Shown: positions 34,392 to 43,846, counted from the first letter of the stretch. The stretch: 64,000 nucleotides of DNA from Paenibacillus sp. FSL R7-0337 (GCF_037969875.1 NZ_CP150218.1:4030001-4094000); one strand, 5' to 3'. A program made the numbers and translations. The notes: generated by a model from the letters alone, not told the origin.

Positions 34392-35306
34392 TTATGAATA
34401 CTGACTTATAGTCTTCTCCAGCAACTCTCTGACACATTCCTGCAACTCCCTTGGAGAGACCACCTTCACTTCCGGTCCGTATGCAAGCAGCTTCTGCGCC
34501 GTGAACGGGAACTCTTCCACAGGAATAAGGCCCCGCCATTCCCTGTCCAGAACTGAAGCGAATACCCAGTCCGACTCCGCCAGCCTTACGCCCATATCTG
34601 TAAAATGTAATATGACCTCGGTGCTATCCCTGGTCTCCCCGGCCTTCATCCATGCTGCGAGCGTTGGAAGTGACTCCTCTATTCGGTGAGGCCCTTCCTC
34701 CAGCTTCTCCATCCGATCGACCCGATACAGGCGAATCTCACCCTGCTTGCTGGCGGGCATATACCAATACCCTTGTTCATAATAGATCCCGAGCGGATAG
34801 ACCTGCACATTCTTCTTGCCGCTGCGGGAATGATAAGCAAATGAAATCTCTCTCTTCTCCACGGCTGCACCTAACACCTGGGTCGTTAACGGCGCTGGGC
34901 GTATCGAAGAGTGCTGAAGAACGGCAAGATGCTGCTTCGAACGCCTAATCAGATCCCGCACATCATCCGGCAATCCGGAATAATATTGATCTGCCAGTTG
35001 AGCCCGGATGATTCCATAGGGAAAATCCGGAATATGCTCCAAATATTCAATCATCAGGAACAATCCCAACGCCTCGTGCTGTGTTAATTGAAGGGGTGGC
35101 AAAATCCGGTTCGGCAGCACCCGGTACCCCCCGTGTATGCCTACCTCCGAATACAGAGGAACCCCCATCTGCTGCAGATAATCCAGATCGCGTTGGATCG
35201 TCCTTAGCGATACTCCGAATCGTTCCGCCAGCTGGCGGGCCGTAAATTTGGTCCTTGAATCCAATGTCCGCATAATTTCCAGTCTTCGATTAATCAATGG
35301 CTTCAC
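34392..35306 (-). CDS. HTH/WYL domain transcriptional regulator (YafY-type)
   Basis: A 304-residue regulator. The N-terminal winged helix is at residues 5-60 (RLEIMRTLDSRTKFTARQLAERFGVSLRTIQRDLDYL in outline), with the wing GIHGGYRVL. The WYL domain is at about 145-215 (VYPLGIYYEQGYWYMPASKQGEIRLYRVDRM). A C-terminal WCX-like part follows. It is divergent from the RibD-like reductase at 35370 (63 bases), the likely target. The direct repeat TCATA occurs between them. Confidence 0.92.
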   Translation of the reverse strand: MKPLINRRLEIMRTLDSRTKFTARQLAERFGVSLRTIQRDLDYLQQMGVPLYSEVGIHGGYRVLPNRILPPLQLTQHEALGLFLMIEYLEHIPDFPYGIIRAQLADQYYSGLPDDVRDLIRRSKQHLAVLQHSSIRPAPLTTQVLGAAVEKREISFAYHSRSGKKNVQVYPLGIYYEQGYWYMPASKQGEIRLYRVDRMEKLEEGPHRIEESLPTLAAWMKAGETRDSTEVILHFTDMGVRLAESDWVFASVLDREWRGLIPVEEFPFTAQKLLAYGPEVKVVSPRELQECVRELLEKTISQYS

Positions 35307-35369
35307 CTAACTACGTCATATTTTGTCATAGTTCAAGTGTATCATTGAATCTAGAAGGGAGCGATAACA

Positions 35370-35903
35370 ATGTCAAAACATAAAGTTGTGCTATACATCG
35401 CTATGAGTCTGGATGGTTACATCGCAAGGCCCGATGGCTCTGTCGATTGGTTGTATGAGATCGAAGGGAATGGAGGGGATAACGGGTATAGTGAATTCTA
35501 TGGAACTGTGGGAAGCGTAGTGATGGGGCGGAATACTTATGAAGAGGTGCTGAAGCTAGCCGATGAATTCCCCTATGCAGATAAACCGGCTTTTGTCCTT
35601 ACGCGTTCCGGGCAACCTCCTGCGCCACATGTTGTTTTTACAGGCGAATCCATTGACCGGCTTATCCCCCGGTTACAACAAACCTCAGAAGGCAAGGTCT
35701 GGATTGTAGGCGGTGGATTGCTTGTCCAGAGCGTCCTGAAGCTTCAATTGCTGGATGAGCTCCAAATTGCGCTTATTCCCACCATTCTGGGAGAAGGCAT
35801 TCCCTTATTCCCTGCCGGAACAGTGCCAGAGAATCTAACTTTAACCCATTCCGAGAGAATGGGTCAGATCGTGATGCTTCATTATCAAACACTTGGGTCA
35901 TAA
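35370..35903 (+). CDS. dihydrofolate reductase family protein (RibD-like)
   Basis: A 177-residue reductase of the YwjB/YyaP type. Family marks are YIAMSLDGYIARPDGSVDWL, VVMGRNTYEEVL, PAFVLTRS, and late VWIVGGGLLVQSVLKLQLLDELQIALIPTILGEGIPLF in outline. Members are NADPH-dependent reductases of unknown substrate, and true folate reduction is not implied. GAAGGGAGCGATAACA precedes the ATG. Regulated most likely by the divergent WYL protein. Confidence 0.92.
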   Translation: MSKHKVVLYIAMSLDGYIARPDGSVDWLYEIEGNGGDNGYSEFYGTVGSVVMGRNTYEEVLKLADEFPYADKPAFVLTRSGQPPAPHVVFTGESIDRLIPRLQQTSEGKVWIVGGGLLVQSVLKLQLLDELQIALIPTILGEGIPLFPAGTVPENLTLTHSERMGQIVMLHYQTLGS

Positions 35904-36013
35904 TTGCGAAATTAAAGAGTATTCGTGTGGGTGCCCTTTAATTGTGGTATAAATTCAAATGTCAACGTTGATTGGAGTCTCAATAAAACAGCGGCAGGCT
36001 AGGACTATGTCCT

Positions 36014-37126
36014 CTATTTGTTCTTCACCGCTTTAACCAAGCTCTCGATAAACTGAATAGGAAGGGTGGTATCCCGGGGATTCCCGGTGGCAGCCGAGTT
36101 CACGACGATCACTAGATCCAGGTCGGGTACGATGGTCAGATATTGGCCGGCATAACCCATACCAAAAACTGCCTCGTGCCCGCCGTACTGATTCATCCAC
36201 CAATGGTGGCCATATTCGCCGAAAAACACATTTCCCTCCGAATGCCGAGAGGTCGATTCCCGGATCCATGCTTCCGAGACGATGCGCTTGCCATCCCATA
36301 CGCCACGGTTAAGCACCAATTGGCCAATCTTGGCCAGATCCCTTGGCTTCATCTTCAGGCCGAAGCCCCCTGAATTCGAATCGTCCGGTGAATGGGGCCA
36401 CTTCATGCTATCAATTCCGAGAGGACCCAACAGATGCTCCTTGGCAAAATCGAGTTCGGATTGCCCAGTCGTTTTCCTGAGAATCGCCGCCATTAATTGG
36501 GAACCGCCTGTATTGTAATTCCATATTTCACCTGGCCTAGAATCCATCGGTTGGCTGAGTACAAATTGGTTCCAGTCCTTGGTCTCCGTCATAGGCTGGA
36601 TCATATAATTCCAATCAGTCCATTCCGGGAAATGTAAGCCACTTGTCATGCTGAGCAAGTGCTCTAATGTAATGGATCTCTTATCGGGTGAATCGAACAA
36701 CTCCTTATATTCGGGGAAAAATGGCTCTATCGGCTCATTTATTCCTTTCAGATAACCTTTGTCGATAGCTATCCCGATCAAGAGCGATGTCACGCTCTTG
36801 GTGATCGAGTTTATAGCCAGCTTGGTATCCGACATGCCATCCTTGTAATACTCGGAGACAATTGTGCCGTCCTTAACAACTAGCATGGAGAGAACCGGCG
36901 ATTCCTTGACATATTGCATCACTGCTTCGACTTCCTTGGGATCCATCTCAACCTGCTCTGGAGTGCCGATCGGCCACTCCCCGTTTGGCAAGTTGATCAC
37001 CTTGGAGTTGCCGGGGGACAACGCAGGGGCTAAGGACTTTTCCGGAGAGCAAGCGGACGTGGTAAGGATCAGGCAAGCTGCCCCTGCCAACACGGCTAGC
37101 TTGGCATAACGGAATATTTCGGTCAT
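36014..37126 (-). CDS. secreted serine hydrolase lipoprotein (beta-lactamase family)
   Basis: About 370 residues. The N-terminus is an export signal (LAVLAGAACLILTTSAC) with a plausible lipobox TSAC, so the protein should be anchored to the outer face of the membrane. Catalytic motifs are SITKSVTS (SxxK) and the YNTGG motif, with the late GHHWW region in place of a KTG motif. This fits esterases or D-amino-acid peptidases of the AmpC-like family. GTG at 37138 is an alternative start. It is monocistronic and divergent from the AraC gene at 37276. Confidence 0.88.
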   Translation of the reverse strand: MTEIFRYAKLAVLAGAACLILTTSACSPEKSLAPALSPGNSKVINLPNGEWPIGTPEQVEMDPKEVEAVMQYVKESPVLSMLVVKDGTIVSEYYKDGMSDTKLAINSITKSVTSLLIGIAIDKGYLKGINEPIEPFFPEYKELFDSPDKRSITLEHLLSMTSGLHFPEWTDWNYMIQPMTETKDWNQFVLSQPMDSRPGEIWNYNTGGSQLMAAILRKTTGQSELDFAKEHLLGPLGIDSMKWPHSPDDSNSGGFGLKMKPRDLAKIGQLVLNRGVWDGKRIVSEAWIRESTSRHSEGNVFFGEYGHHWWMNQYGGHEAVFGMGYAGQYLTIVPDLDLVIVVNSAATGNPRDTTLPIQFIESLVKAVKNK

Positions 37127-37275
37127 ACATGAACACACCCTTTAAGGTTATTCTTCTATCTTCCCTTATGGTAGTGTAATGGGCGTGGATCGTCTTCCAA
37201 TTTCTTGCTACCCGATTAACAATTCTTGCTATAATAGAGATCGGATTTAATCAATAATGGGAATAAGGGAGGGCG

Positions 37276-38217
37276 GTGAAACGGATGGTGACAGCCAAAG
37301 CCTTGGAATTGGAATACCGGTACCGGGTCAACCATGTCGTCAACTACATGGAGGAGCATCTTACGGATCCATTAACCCTTAAAGAAGTGTCGGACGTGGG
37401 CGCCTTCTCCCCCTTTCACTTCCATCGGGTGTTCAAAGCGGTGATGGGTGAGAACGTGCACGGGTTTACCCGGCGGATCCGCATCGAGAAGGCAATCAAG
37501 CTACTGTTGTTCCACCCAAACCGGAGCATAACTGATATCGCCTTGGATTGTGGTATGCAAACCCCGGCCCACTTTTGCAGAGTGTTCCGCGAGCATACCG
37601 GCCTGAGTGCTTCCGAATGCCGGGACAGGTTTCCTCTCCAGACGATTGCGAAACGGTTCAGGGCCCGGTTCACCTTTGAAAAGTCCACCGAACTGTCCCG
37701 CAAGCTGGCGGAACTCCCGATTGAGATTCGGAACCTTGCTCCAATGACTGCTATCTACGCCCGGTATAGGGGAACCATCAATGAAGGAAAAATCAATTCG
37801 GACATTACGGGGCTATTTGAGCGGGTAGCCTCGTGGTTGGACGCGAGAGAAGCACTAAAAAAAGGAAGTATGACGGTCGGACTCATCCTCGACGACCCTT
37901 TCATCACGCCGGACGGCAGACACAGGTATGACGCTTGCATTACAACCGAGCAACGGATGACGCCGACTGGCGATCTGGGCATCCGGACGATTCCTGGAGG
38001 CAAATACGCCATTGTGCGGATGACCGACAGACCGGATACGGTGAAAGATCTGCTGCACCTGGTCTCCATCGAGTGGCTTCCCCTAAGCCCGTATATATGG
38101 GACGTTTCACGTCCGGCCCTAGAGATTTACTTCCCCAACTCCCTTCACCATCCGGATGGACAGTGCGAAATGGAATTCGGCATCCCGATCAAACTAAATG
38201 AAGCAAGCTTCTGGTAG
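37276..38217 (+). CDS. AraC family regulator with GyrI-like effector domain
   Basis: About 310 residues. Residues 15-120 form the AraC domain (LKEVSDVGAFSPFHFHRVFKAVMGENVHGFTRRIRIEKAIKLL in outline, then ITDIALDCGMQTPAHFCRVFREHTGLSASECR). A GyrI-like domain (about 150-310) ends MEFGIPI. The start could be the GTG at 37276 or the ATG at 37285; GGGAGGG lies upstream of both. It is divergent from the secreted serine hydrolase, which may be its target. This is the third regulator of this design in the window. Confidence 0.9.
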   Translation: MKRMVTAKALELEYRYRVNHVVNYMEEHLTDPLTLKEVSDVGAFSPFHFHRVFKAVMGENVHGFTRRIRIEKAIKLLLFHPNRSITDIALDCGMQTPAHFCRVFREHTGLSASECRDRFPLQTIAKRFRARFTFEKSTELSRKLAELPIEIRNLAPMTAIYARYRGTINEGKINSDITGLFERVASWLDAREALKKGSMTVGLILDDPFITPDGRHRYDACITTEQRMTPTGDLGIRTIPGGKYAIVRMTDRPDTVKDLLHLVSIEWLPLSPYIWDVSRPALEIYFPNSLHHPDGQCEMEFGIPIKLNEASFW

Positions 38218-38267
38218 CTGAACACCCTCTCGTTCCACTGCCAGCAAGGACTTCACTTCAAACTGTT

Positions 38268-38320
38268 CCCCCTACTTATGATACGGTTCGTAACGGTTGG
38301 AATGGCAAGTTCCGGCCCAT
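38268..38320 (+). repeat. dispersed intergenic repeat, copy B (diverged)
   Basis: Contains CTACTTATGATACGGTTCG, then GGCAAGTTCCGGCCCATGG, matching the repeat core and its 3' arm but with the central part changed. It lies 50 bases after the AraC gene. Confidence 0.65.
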
Positions 38321-38376
38321 GGAATTTTGAAAGACTCACGGATCCAATCAACTGGCCGTTTCTCTTCAAAAGTTTT

Positions 38377-38402
38377 AAGGCCATCCTTTACGGGATGGCC
38401 TT
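38377..38402. terminator. terminator
   Basis: AAGGCCATCC and GGATGGCCTT arms around TTTACG. The same GGCCATCC hairpin follows repeat copy C at 43903, so it may belong to the longer form of the dispersed element. Confidence 0.7.
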
Positions 38403-38409
38403 GTATCAT

Positions 38410-39034
38410 TTACCGGTTCAACTTTGACTTTATCGGAAGTAGTAAATCCAATTGTACCACCTTATCGATTTCCTCATTGCTTAAATGATACTGGTTGATG
38501 TAATTCAAATGCTCTTCCTTTGAACTATACATACATCATAAACTTTTGCAACTCCATCCCCGTTTCATACTCCGGTGATTTTCCAATTACTTGGATCGAA
38601 GCCACTGGTGAAGGCGGAAGGTAAACAATCCGTACATCCTTAAGCGTGGATAAATGTTGATCTGCCTTGATCAAATCGTTCATGGATAGGTCCTCCTTGA
38701 GATTACTTTTGGATAAAGGAAGGGCTTCAACGATCTGTAGCAGAGTTTTATCCTTCCAGACTCCCGGGTTCAGCTTCACTTCGGCATGGAGCTTGAGTTG
38801 ATCTACCAAGTTTTGCAGTACATTGTGAATGACAGACAATGCCGTCATTTCGCTGGATAGTTCATACATCTTTTCTTGGAACACAGCAAGTGCGATCCTG
38901 GACTCATCACTCTGCAGAATCCTTTGAATTTCCTTCAACGGAATTCTCAGCTTTATTGGATGACCGCATGCATCACTTCCGCGATAGTAAAGAAATCTTC
39001 TTGGTTTATCTCTAATTCCAGGCATAATGATCAT
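38410..39034 (-). pseudogene. MerR family regulator, decayed
   Basis: The readable core encodes IPLKEIQRILQSDESRIALAV, the start of the long MerR dimerisation helix, then a GyrI-like stretch. The N-terminal DNA-binding part is reduced to KPRRFLYYRGSD, with no proper first helix. After the stop at 38525 the gene continues in another frame (EEHLNYINQYHLSNEEI, then DLLLPIKSKLNR) to a stop at 38410. It is therefore broken at the 5' end and by a frameshift near the 3' end. It faces the SGNH hydrolase at 39111. Confidence 0.7.
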
Positions 39035-39044
39035 TAATTGATTT

Positions 39045-39060
39045 TAGTCTAATCAGACTA
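39045..39060. promoter_or_regulatory. inverted repeat upstream of the SGNH hydrolase
   Basis: A perfect palindrome TAGTCT-AATC-AGACTA between the broken MerR gene and the hydrolase gene. A candidate operator left behind after loss of the regulator. Confidence 0.5.
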
Positions 39061-39110
39061 TATAATGACTCAATTAGCCTATATTAGTTATGTAAAGGAA
39101 TGAAGATTAA

Positions 39111-39953
39111 ATGATAAAATCATTTTTAATGTTGGGTCAATCTAATATGGCAGGCCGTGGATTTTTGCATGAAGTCGACCCTATATATAATGAAAAAATA
39201 AAAATGCTGCGTAATGGACAGTGGCAGATGATGACAGAGCCGATTAATTATGACCGTCCGGTCTCCGGAGTAAGCCTGGCGGCGTCTTTCGCCAATGCCT
39301 GGTCGAAAGCCCATTCTGACGAAGAAATTGGGTTGATTCCCTGTGCAGAAGGTGGCAGTTCTTTGAATGATTGGCATCCGGAGGGCATCCTTTTTCAGCA
39401 TGCTTTGTCCGAAGCCCGCTTCGCCTTGCGGTCCAGTCAAATCTGCGGGATTCTGTGGCACCAGGGTGAGAGCGACAGTTATCAATCGCTGCATGAAACG
39501 TATTACGAGAAATTAACCCTTATCATCGAGACCCTAAGAAACGAATTGAATCTTGATGAGGTGCCGCTCATCATTGGCGGGCTTGGCGATTTCCTTGGGA
39601 AGACTGGTTTTGGACAGCAAGCGACAGAGTATAGACAGATCAATGAACAATTGTTGCGCTTCGCTAACGAACAGCCACATTGTTATTTCGTAACGGCAGC
39701 AGAGTTGACCGCGAATCCTGATGGCATTCATATCAACGCGGTTTCGCAACGCAAATTTGGCTACCGCTATTTCGAAGCTTTTGCGAACAAGTGTCATGTC
39801 CTGGAGCCCCTTCCGGGCGAGGAGCAGTCACTGAAAGTGGAGCGCGACTATTCGAAAACAGAACAAATCTACCTTCATAGCATGGATTTGGCTTTGGGTA
39901 AAATCACTTACGCGGAATTCGAGGCGCAGATGGTGAAGGTTATGCAGCCTTAA
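39111..39953 (+). CDS. SGNH-type carbohydrate esterase (sialate O-acetylesterase-like)
   Basis: A 280-residue esterase of the SASA/DUF303 type. The nucleophile Ser11 is in LGQSNMAGRG. A second block is GILWHQGESDS, and the Asp-x2-His of the catalytic pair is in NPDGIHINA. The fold acts on O-acetyl groups of sugars such as acetylated xylan or sialic acid. No signal peptide, so it acts in the cytoplasm. No strong ribosome site is visible (AAGGAATGAAGATTAA). It has a terminator 38 bases after the stop. Confidence 0.9.
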   Translation: MIKSFLMLGQSNMAGRGFLHEVDPIYNEKIKMLRNGQWQMMTEPINYDRPVSGVSLAASFANAWSKAHSDEEIGLIPCAEGGSSLNDWHPEGILFQHALSEARFALRSSQICGILWHQGESDSYQSLHETYYEKLTLIIETLRNELNLDEVPLIIGGLGDFLGKTGFGQQATEYRQINEQLLRFANEQPHCYFVTAAELTANPDGIHINAVSQRKFGYRYFEAFANKCHVLEPLPGEEQSLKVERDYSKTEQIYLHSMDLALGKITYAEFEAQMVKVMQP

Positions 39954-39990
39954 TCCCTTTCGCTTAAAGGGTCTATCTGCGAAAACAAAG

Positions 39991-40009
39991 GGCGGCCTGG
40001 AAGGCCGCC
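39991..40009 (+). terminator. terminator of the esterase gene
   Basis: GGCGGCCT and AGGCCGCC arms with a three-base loop, followed by TCTGTTGTTT. Confidence 0.75.
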
Positions 40010-40056
40010 TCTGTTGTTTATACTATGAATAGATAGGCTTGCTTCATAATGATTCT

Positions 40057-40269
40057 TTATAATAATTCCTTCAGTACATTCTTAGCCACACGTACCTTCT
40101 CCTCATTAGCCTCACGGAGCATGCCTACCATATCCTAAATATCACGCTCTGCTGCAGTAACCATGTATTGAAACCCGCCTATCTCCCCAAGCGCCTCCTG
40201 CGACAGGCCCCGCTCTTTCCGCAGAGCACGAATCCGGGCGCCTACCTGCTTCAATAATTCCTTATCCAT
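40057..40269 (-). pseudogene. XRE family regulator, decayed
   Basis: From an ATG behind GGAGAGGTG the frame encodes KQVGARIRALRKERGLSQEA, a typical Cro/CI N-terminus. It then skips to VTAAERDI and a TAG, and continues in frame with DMVGMLREANEEKVRVAK to a TAA. The middle of the helix-turn-helix and the rest of the protein are missing, so it is an internally deleted and stop-interrupted relic. Confidence 0.7.
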
Positions 40270-40347
40270 CACCGTGTTCACCTCTCCATGTCCAAAGTGT
40301 AGACAAGTCTCCTAAATGCGGCTCTTAAATGCTATTCTCTTATGAGC

Positions 40348-40377
40348 GACACACAGCACTCCACATGTGATGCATTT
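40348..40377 (+). repeat. direct repeat flanking the acetyltransferase gene, left copy
   Basis: ACACACAGCACTCCACAT followed by GTGATGCATTT. A closely similar sequence in the same orientation lies at 41259, just outside the other end of the gene. Confidence 0.6.
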
Positions 40378-40400
40378 GGAAATCTCCATTTTTCAAGTGA

Positions 40401-41216
40401 CTATATATTAAACCAATACACATCGTTTTGCTTTAGAAATTTAAAATTCGCTTTTTCAACAAGTTTTCTAGAAGCAAGGTTGGACTCCACACATGACCAT
40501 TGGGGCAGTAACCCTCTTTCTATACATTCATTAACAAACGTTTGAGTAAGTATCTGCCCGAGACTCTTTTTTCGGTGTTCTTCCTCTGTTGCAATGTCAA
40601 TTGCAATATAACGATTAAATCTGGCAGTTCCAACAATAACAGCAACAATTTTATCAACACACATGATGCAAAAAGCTAGGCTCTTATTAAAAAAGTCGTC
40701 TATGCTCTCCCAAGACCCTAGTATTCGTTCAGTAAGCATTTCTTGATTTTCAATCTTCCTCTCTTTTATCAGATTCCATAATTCAGAATTAACTTCATGT
40801 ACGGAATATTGTTCAGGCAGATTAATCTGTTTAGGGTACCTCTCATTTTTTCTGTAATGAAACTCTTTTTCGCTTTGTATAGATTCGGTTGAAAACATCT
40901 CCAAAACATGTTTTCTTAAATTCTCGCTTTCAATTGAAAACTCAAAGCAGTCTATCTTTCTCAACTTTAGCAGTGGGAATAATTCTTCATAAACAAATGC
41001 TAAAATTGTGTTGTATGTCTCTTGGGATCTGATTTCACCTAAAAAAGCAAATCCCCCAACTGGATAAGAGTTTGCAATTGCAACAGTGGGATATTCAGCA
41101 TTATCAACCCATAAATCTCCTTTGCACTGGCCGGCAACAATTCCCGAAAAGCTAGGACAGTGGGGAGGCGTGATCTTTTCATTCGTAATTTTGTAAAGAC
41201 CATCTATTTTAATCAT
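40401..41216 (-). CDS. GNAT family N-acetyltransferase
   Basis: A 271-residue protein. The C-terminal half is a GNAT domain: AVIVGTARFNRYIAIDIATEEEHRKKSLGQILTQTFVNECI in outline, with the acetyl-CoA pyrophosphate loop reduced to RKKSLGQ, then SRKLVEKANF. The N-terminal half (1-120) is an extra domain of the type seen in GNAT_acetyltran (PF12746) proteins from Bacillota. Substrate unknown. The ATG at 41216 was preferred because GATGAGGGTAAAT precedes it. It is bracketed by a direct repeat. Confidence 0.85.
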   Translation of the reverse strand: MIKIDGLYKITNEKITPPHCPSFSGIVAGQCKGDLWVDNAEYPTVAIANSYPVGGFAFLGEIRSQETYNTILAFVYEELFPLLKLRKIDCFEFSIESENLRKHVLEMFSTESIQSEKEFHYRKNERYPKQINLPEQYSVHEVNSELWNLIKERKIENQEMLTERILGSWESIDDFFNKSLAFCIMCVDKIVAVIVGTARFNRYIAIDIATEEEHRKKSLGQILTQTFVNECIERGLLPQWSCVESNLASRKLVEKANFKFLKQNDVYWFNI

Positions 41217-41258
41217 ATTTACCCTCATCTCCTACGTATTTCTTATATTCGCGTAAGC

Positions 41259-41290
41259 AACACACAGCACTCCACATCTGTGGAGCATTT
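41259..41290 (+). repeat. direct repeat flanking the acetyltransferase gene, right copy
   Basis: AACACACAGCACTCCACAT then CTGTGGAGCATTT, matching the left copy except for a few bases. This copy also contains a perfect palindrome CTCCACA-TC-TGTGGAG. Confidence 0.6.
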
Positions 41291-41344
41291 ACGCCCCTAT
41301 CCGCAGATAGAGCATTGCAGCTTCCACCCTCAATTCGATCCTCT

Positions 41345-41390
41345 GCTTTACCACTACTTACGATACGGTTCAGCTTAACGAGTCTATCGG
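41345..41390 (+). repeat. dispersed intergenic repeat, copy E
   Basis: GCTTTACCACTACTTACGAT, ACGGTTCAGCTTAACGAG and then TCAGGGCCATGG. It lies in the 422-base stretch between the acetyltransferase and the SLH gene, which holds no other gene. Confidence 0.65.
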
Positions 41391-41638
41391 CGAAAAATCA
41401 GGGCCATGGCTCTTCCGTTCCTATGCCACAAAATTTCTGAGACCGAGATTCGGCATCGATAAGAATTTTTGAGGGTTCCTGTTGAGAATGCCCAACTATC
41501 CTTAAAGTCACCAGCTGCTAAATAACCCCGGGGCGTAGAATATTTTTCATCGAAAATCTATTTAAATTTAAATTAAATGCCGATATAAGCCTTAAGTCAG
41601 ATTTACACTTAAAAAAATAAATTAAGGAGCGTTTTTCT

Positions 41639-43156
41639 ATGAAAAGGAAAGTTTCAAAATCGATTCTTCTATCGTTAGTAGCTTGCTTACTCATTCCAGG
41701 TGTAGTTGCCGCAGCAGGGGATACCTCGCCACCTACAAAGACTTCTAAAGATTTTACAGATTTGGCAGGTCTGGATGCGTCTCTTCTTGCCAAAATTGAT
41801 GCATTGCTAGCCAAGGGATACATAGAAGGTAATGGCACCGACAAATTTGATATTACGGGAAACATGACGCGTGCGGAATCTGCTAAACTTGTAGCTAAAA
41901 TTTTTGACTTAACCGTCCAGCCGGGAGCCAATTCGTCCTTTAAAGATGTGAACGATACGGATGCTTCTTCGGCTTGGGCAATTCCGTTTATTGAAGCGGC
42001 AAAAAAAGCTGGAATCATTAATGGCATGACGGACACCACATTTGCACCAAAGGATAACGTAACTACTGGGCAGCTTGCTACAATGCTAGTTAAGGGGTTT
42101 GGTAAAAAATCTGAGGTGCAAACGACGACTCCATGGTATCAGGGTTACTTAGATGTTGCCAAAGTGAGCGGTATTGATCTAGGCAACGATGGAGCCAAGC
42201 TTGCTACTCGCGCCGATCTTGTAGTCGGATCCTATGCAGCAACAGAAGCTATAGACAAAGCTAAAGCTGAAGCATCAGGAACAACACCAACACCAGCACC
42301 AATACCAACCCCAACCCCATTACCAGCAGTAACACCAGCACCAGCACCAGCACCAGCACCAATACCAACACCAACACCATTACCGACGCCAATACCGACG
42401 CCAACACCGACGCCAACACCAACACCAACACCAACACCAACACCAACACCAACACCAACACCAACACCAACACCAACACCAACACCAACACCAACACCAA
42501 CACCAACACCAACACCAACACCAACACCAACACCAACACCAACACCAACACCAACACCAACACCAACACCAACACCAACACCAACACCAACACCAACACC
42601 AACACCAACACCAACACCAACACCAACACCAACACCAACACCAACACCAACACCAACACCAACACCAACACCAACACCATTACCGACGCCAACACCAATG
42701 ACTCCACAAGCTGCGTTGGAAGCAATTAATGCTTACTATGGCCAGCCAGAGCCAAATGTCGATGCGCCTGACGAATCCATATTTGACATTGCTGGAGTAA
42801 CAGGTGTCACTCAATCGAACTTAATCTATATTGATTATGCATTGAGCACGGACGCGAAATCTCCATGGACCGTAACTGATATTCAAGCGATAGTTAATGA
42901 AGTTCGTGCTGGACTAGCGTTGACAGAGATCAGTAATTACTTTTGGGATCCTGGATATGCCCCTAAGCCTGACGCAACAACATTTGCCGTTGCAGGGATA
43001 ACGGGAGTAACCACTAACAATTTAGACCAAGTATTGGAAGGGATTGGGTATGCCCATGATCACAGATATGAATATAACCCGCCGTTTTCTTTAACTAACA
43101 GCAATCAGCTCCAAGCTGTCGTTAACGATTTGTTGGAATACAATGAATTAACCTAG
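41639..43156 (+). CDS. S-layer-homology (SLH) domain protein with Thr-Pro linker
   Basis: A 505-residue secreted protein. Residues 1-28 form a signal peptide cleaved near VVAAAGD. Three SLH-type modules follow: about 37-90 ([22 protein letters not shown] in outline, then [12 protein letters not shown]), 101-155 ([30 protein letters not shown] in outline, then [14 protein letters not shown]), and a weaker third at about 163-200. SLH modules bind pyruvylated secondary cell-wall polymer. The linker (about 215-360) is almost pure Thr-Pro. The C-terminal part (355-505) holds two similar units ([31 protein letters not shown]) of unknown function. Confidence 0.9.
   Translation: MKRKVSKSILLSLVACLLIPGVVAAAGDTSPPTKTSKDFTDLAGLDASLLAKIDALLAKGYIEGNGTDKFDITGNMTRAESAKLVAKIFDLTVQPGANSSFKDVNDTDASSAWAIPFIEAAKKAGIINGMTDTTFAPKDNVTTGQLATMLVKGFGKKSEVQTTTPWYQGYLDVAKVSGIDLGNDGAKLATRADLVVGSYAATEAIDKAKAEASGTTPTPAPIPTPTPLPAVTPAPAPAPAPIPTPTPLPTPIPTPTPTPTPTPTPTPTPTPTPTPTPTPTPTPTPTPTPTPTPTPTPTPTPTPTPTPTPTPTPTPTPTPTPTPTPTPTPTPTPTPTPTPTPTPTPTPLPTPTPMTPQAALEAINAYYGQPEPNVDAPDESIFDIAGVTGVTQSNLIYIDYALSTDAKSPWTVTDIQAIVNEVRAGLALTEISNYFWDPGYAPKPDATTFAVAGITGVTTNNLDQVLEGIGYAHDHRYEYNPPFSLTNSNQLQAVVNDLLEYNELT
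42413..42679 (+). repeat. hexanucleotide tandem repeat CCAACA
   Basis: About 44 uninterrupted copies of CCAACA, encoding (Thr-Pro)n in the SLH protein linker. It is surrounded by imperfect units with GCA, ATA and GAC variants (42280-42412, 42680-42700). Because the unit is six bases, slippage would change the linker by two residues without breaking the frame. Confidence 0.97.
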
Positions 43157-43159
43157 AAT

Positions 43160-43198
43160 AATAGCGGCGTAAGGGAGGTGATCCCTACGCCGCTATTT
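43160..43198 (+). terminator. rho-independent terminator of the SLH gene
   Basis: AATAGCGGCGTAAGGGA paired with TCCCTACGCCGCTATT (one bulge), followed by TTCTTT. Confidence 0.88.
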
Positions 43199-43274
43199 CT
43201 TTATAAATTTGATCTTTAGGTTTGATTGGGATGACGGTACCTGGGGACAGCGCCTGCCACAGATTTATTTCGCC

Positions 43275-43305
43275 ATACTTATATTACGGTTCACCGGGTA
43301 ACCAA
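43275..43305 (+). repeat. dispersed intergenic repeat, copy H
   Basis: CATACTTATATTACGGTT followed by CACCGGGTAACC, a core-only copy downstream of the SLH gene terminator. Confidence 0.5.
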
Positions 43306-43363
43306 AACACAATTTCTTTTATGTCTTTTCCATCCGGTTCGACTTCTATCATACTTCTAGTGA

Positions 43364-43747
43364 ATCTCGACAATCTTACTTTACCAAACGAAGCGGTGTT
43401 TTTTCTACTATGAGAAAATCGGCTTGCTGCCTTATGCGGATCGAAAACAAAATGGGCATCGAGTCTATAGTAGTGAACAGGTGCAAGGTATCCTATTTTT
43501 AACTAGACTGAAGGCCACGGGAATGACGATAGAAGAAATGAAGCGATATCGGGAGCTTTCAAGCCGCGGTACCGATGCCATTCCTGAAAAGATGTCTATG
43601 CTAGAAATTCATAAGCAAAAGATCCAAAATGAAATCTCTAGATTAATGGAGGTTCAGAAGATCATCGAATATAAATTAGATCACTATCATGAAATTATAC
43701 AGGATCCGGATTTTAACGATACGGGTTGTACGCCTACTCTTAAATAG
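43364..43747 (+). pseudogene. MerR family regulator, truncated at the 5' end
   Basis: The frame from 43406 encodes YYEKIGLLPYADRKQNGHRVY, the end of a MerR helix-turn-helix and wing. It is followed by QVQGILFLTRLKATGMTIEEM and a long coiled-coil helix. The first 20-25 residues of the DNA-binding domain are missing: upstream the frame is unrelated and reaches a stop at 43361. A TTG codon in LLPY could start only a headless protein. It is therefore probably inactive. Confidence 0.75.
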
Positions 43748-43846
43748 AAAAGGAAATCACTATAATCCAGGCCTAGAAATCAGGGAACTCGCCTTAGTGA
43801 CAGCGGGTTTTCTTTATTTAATAGAAAACAGCAAATGCAGTGTGTA

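Noticed and set aside
42280..42700. Possible CRISPR array from regular repetition
   Set aside because: The unit is a six-base in-frame tandem repeat with no spacers.
42261..42725. A long minus-strand reading frame of alternating Val-Leu opposite the SLH gene
   Set aside because: It is only the complement of the CCAACA tandem repeat, has no ribosome site, and the plus strand encodes a clear SLH protein.
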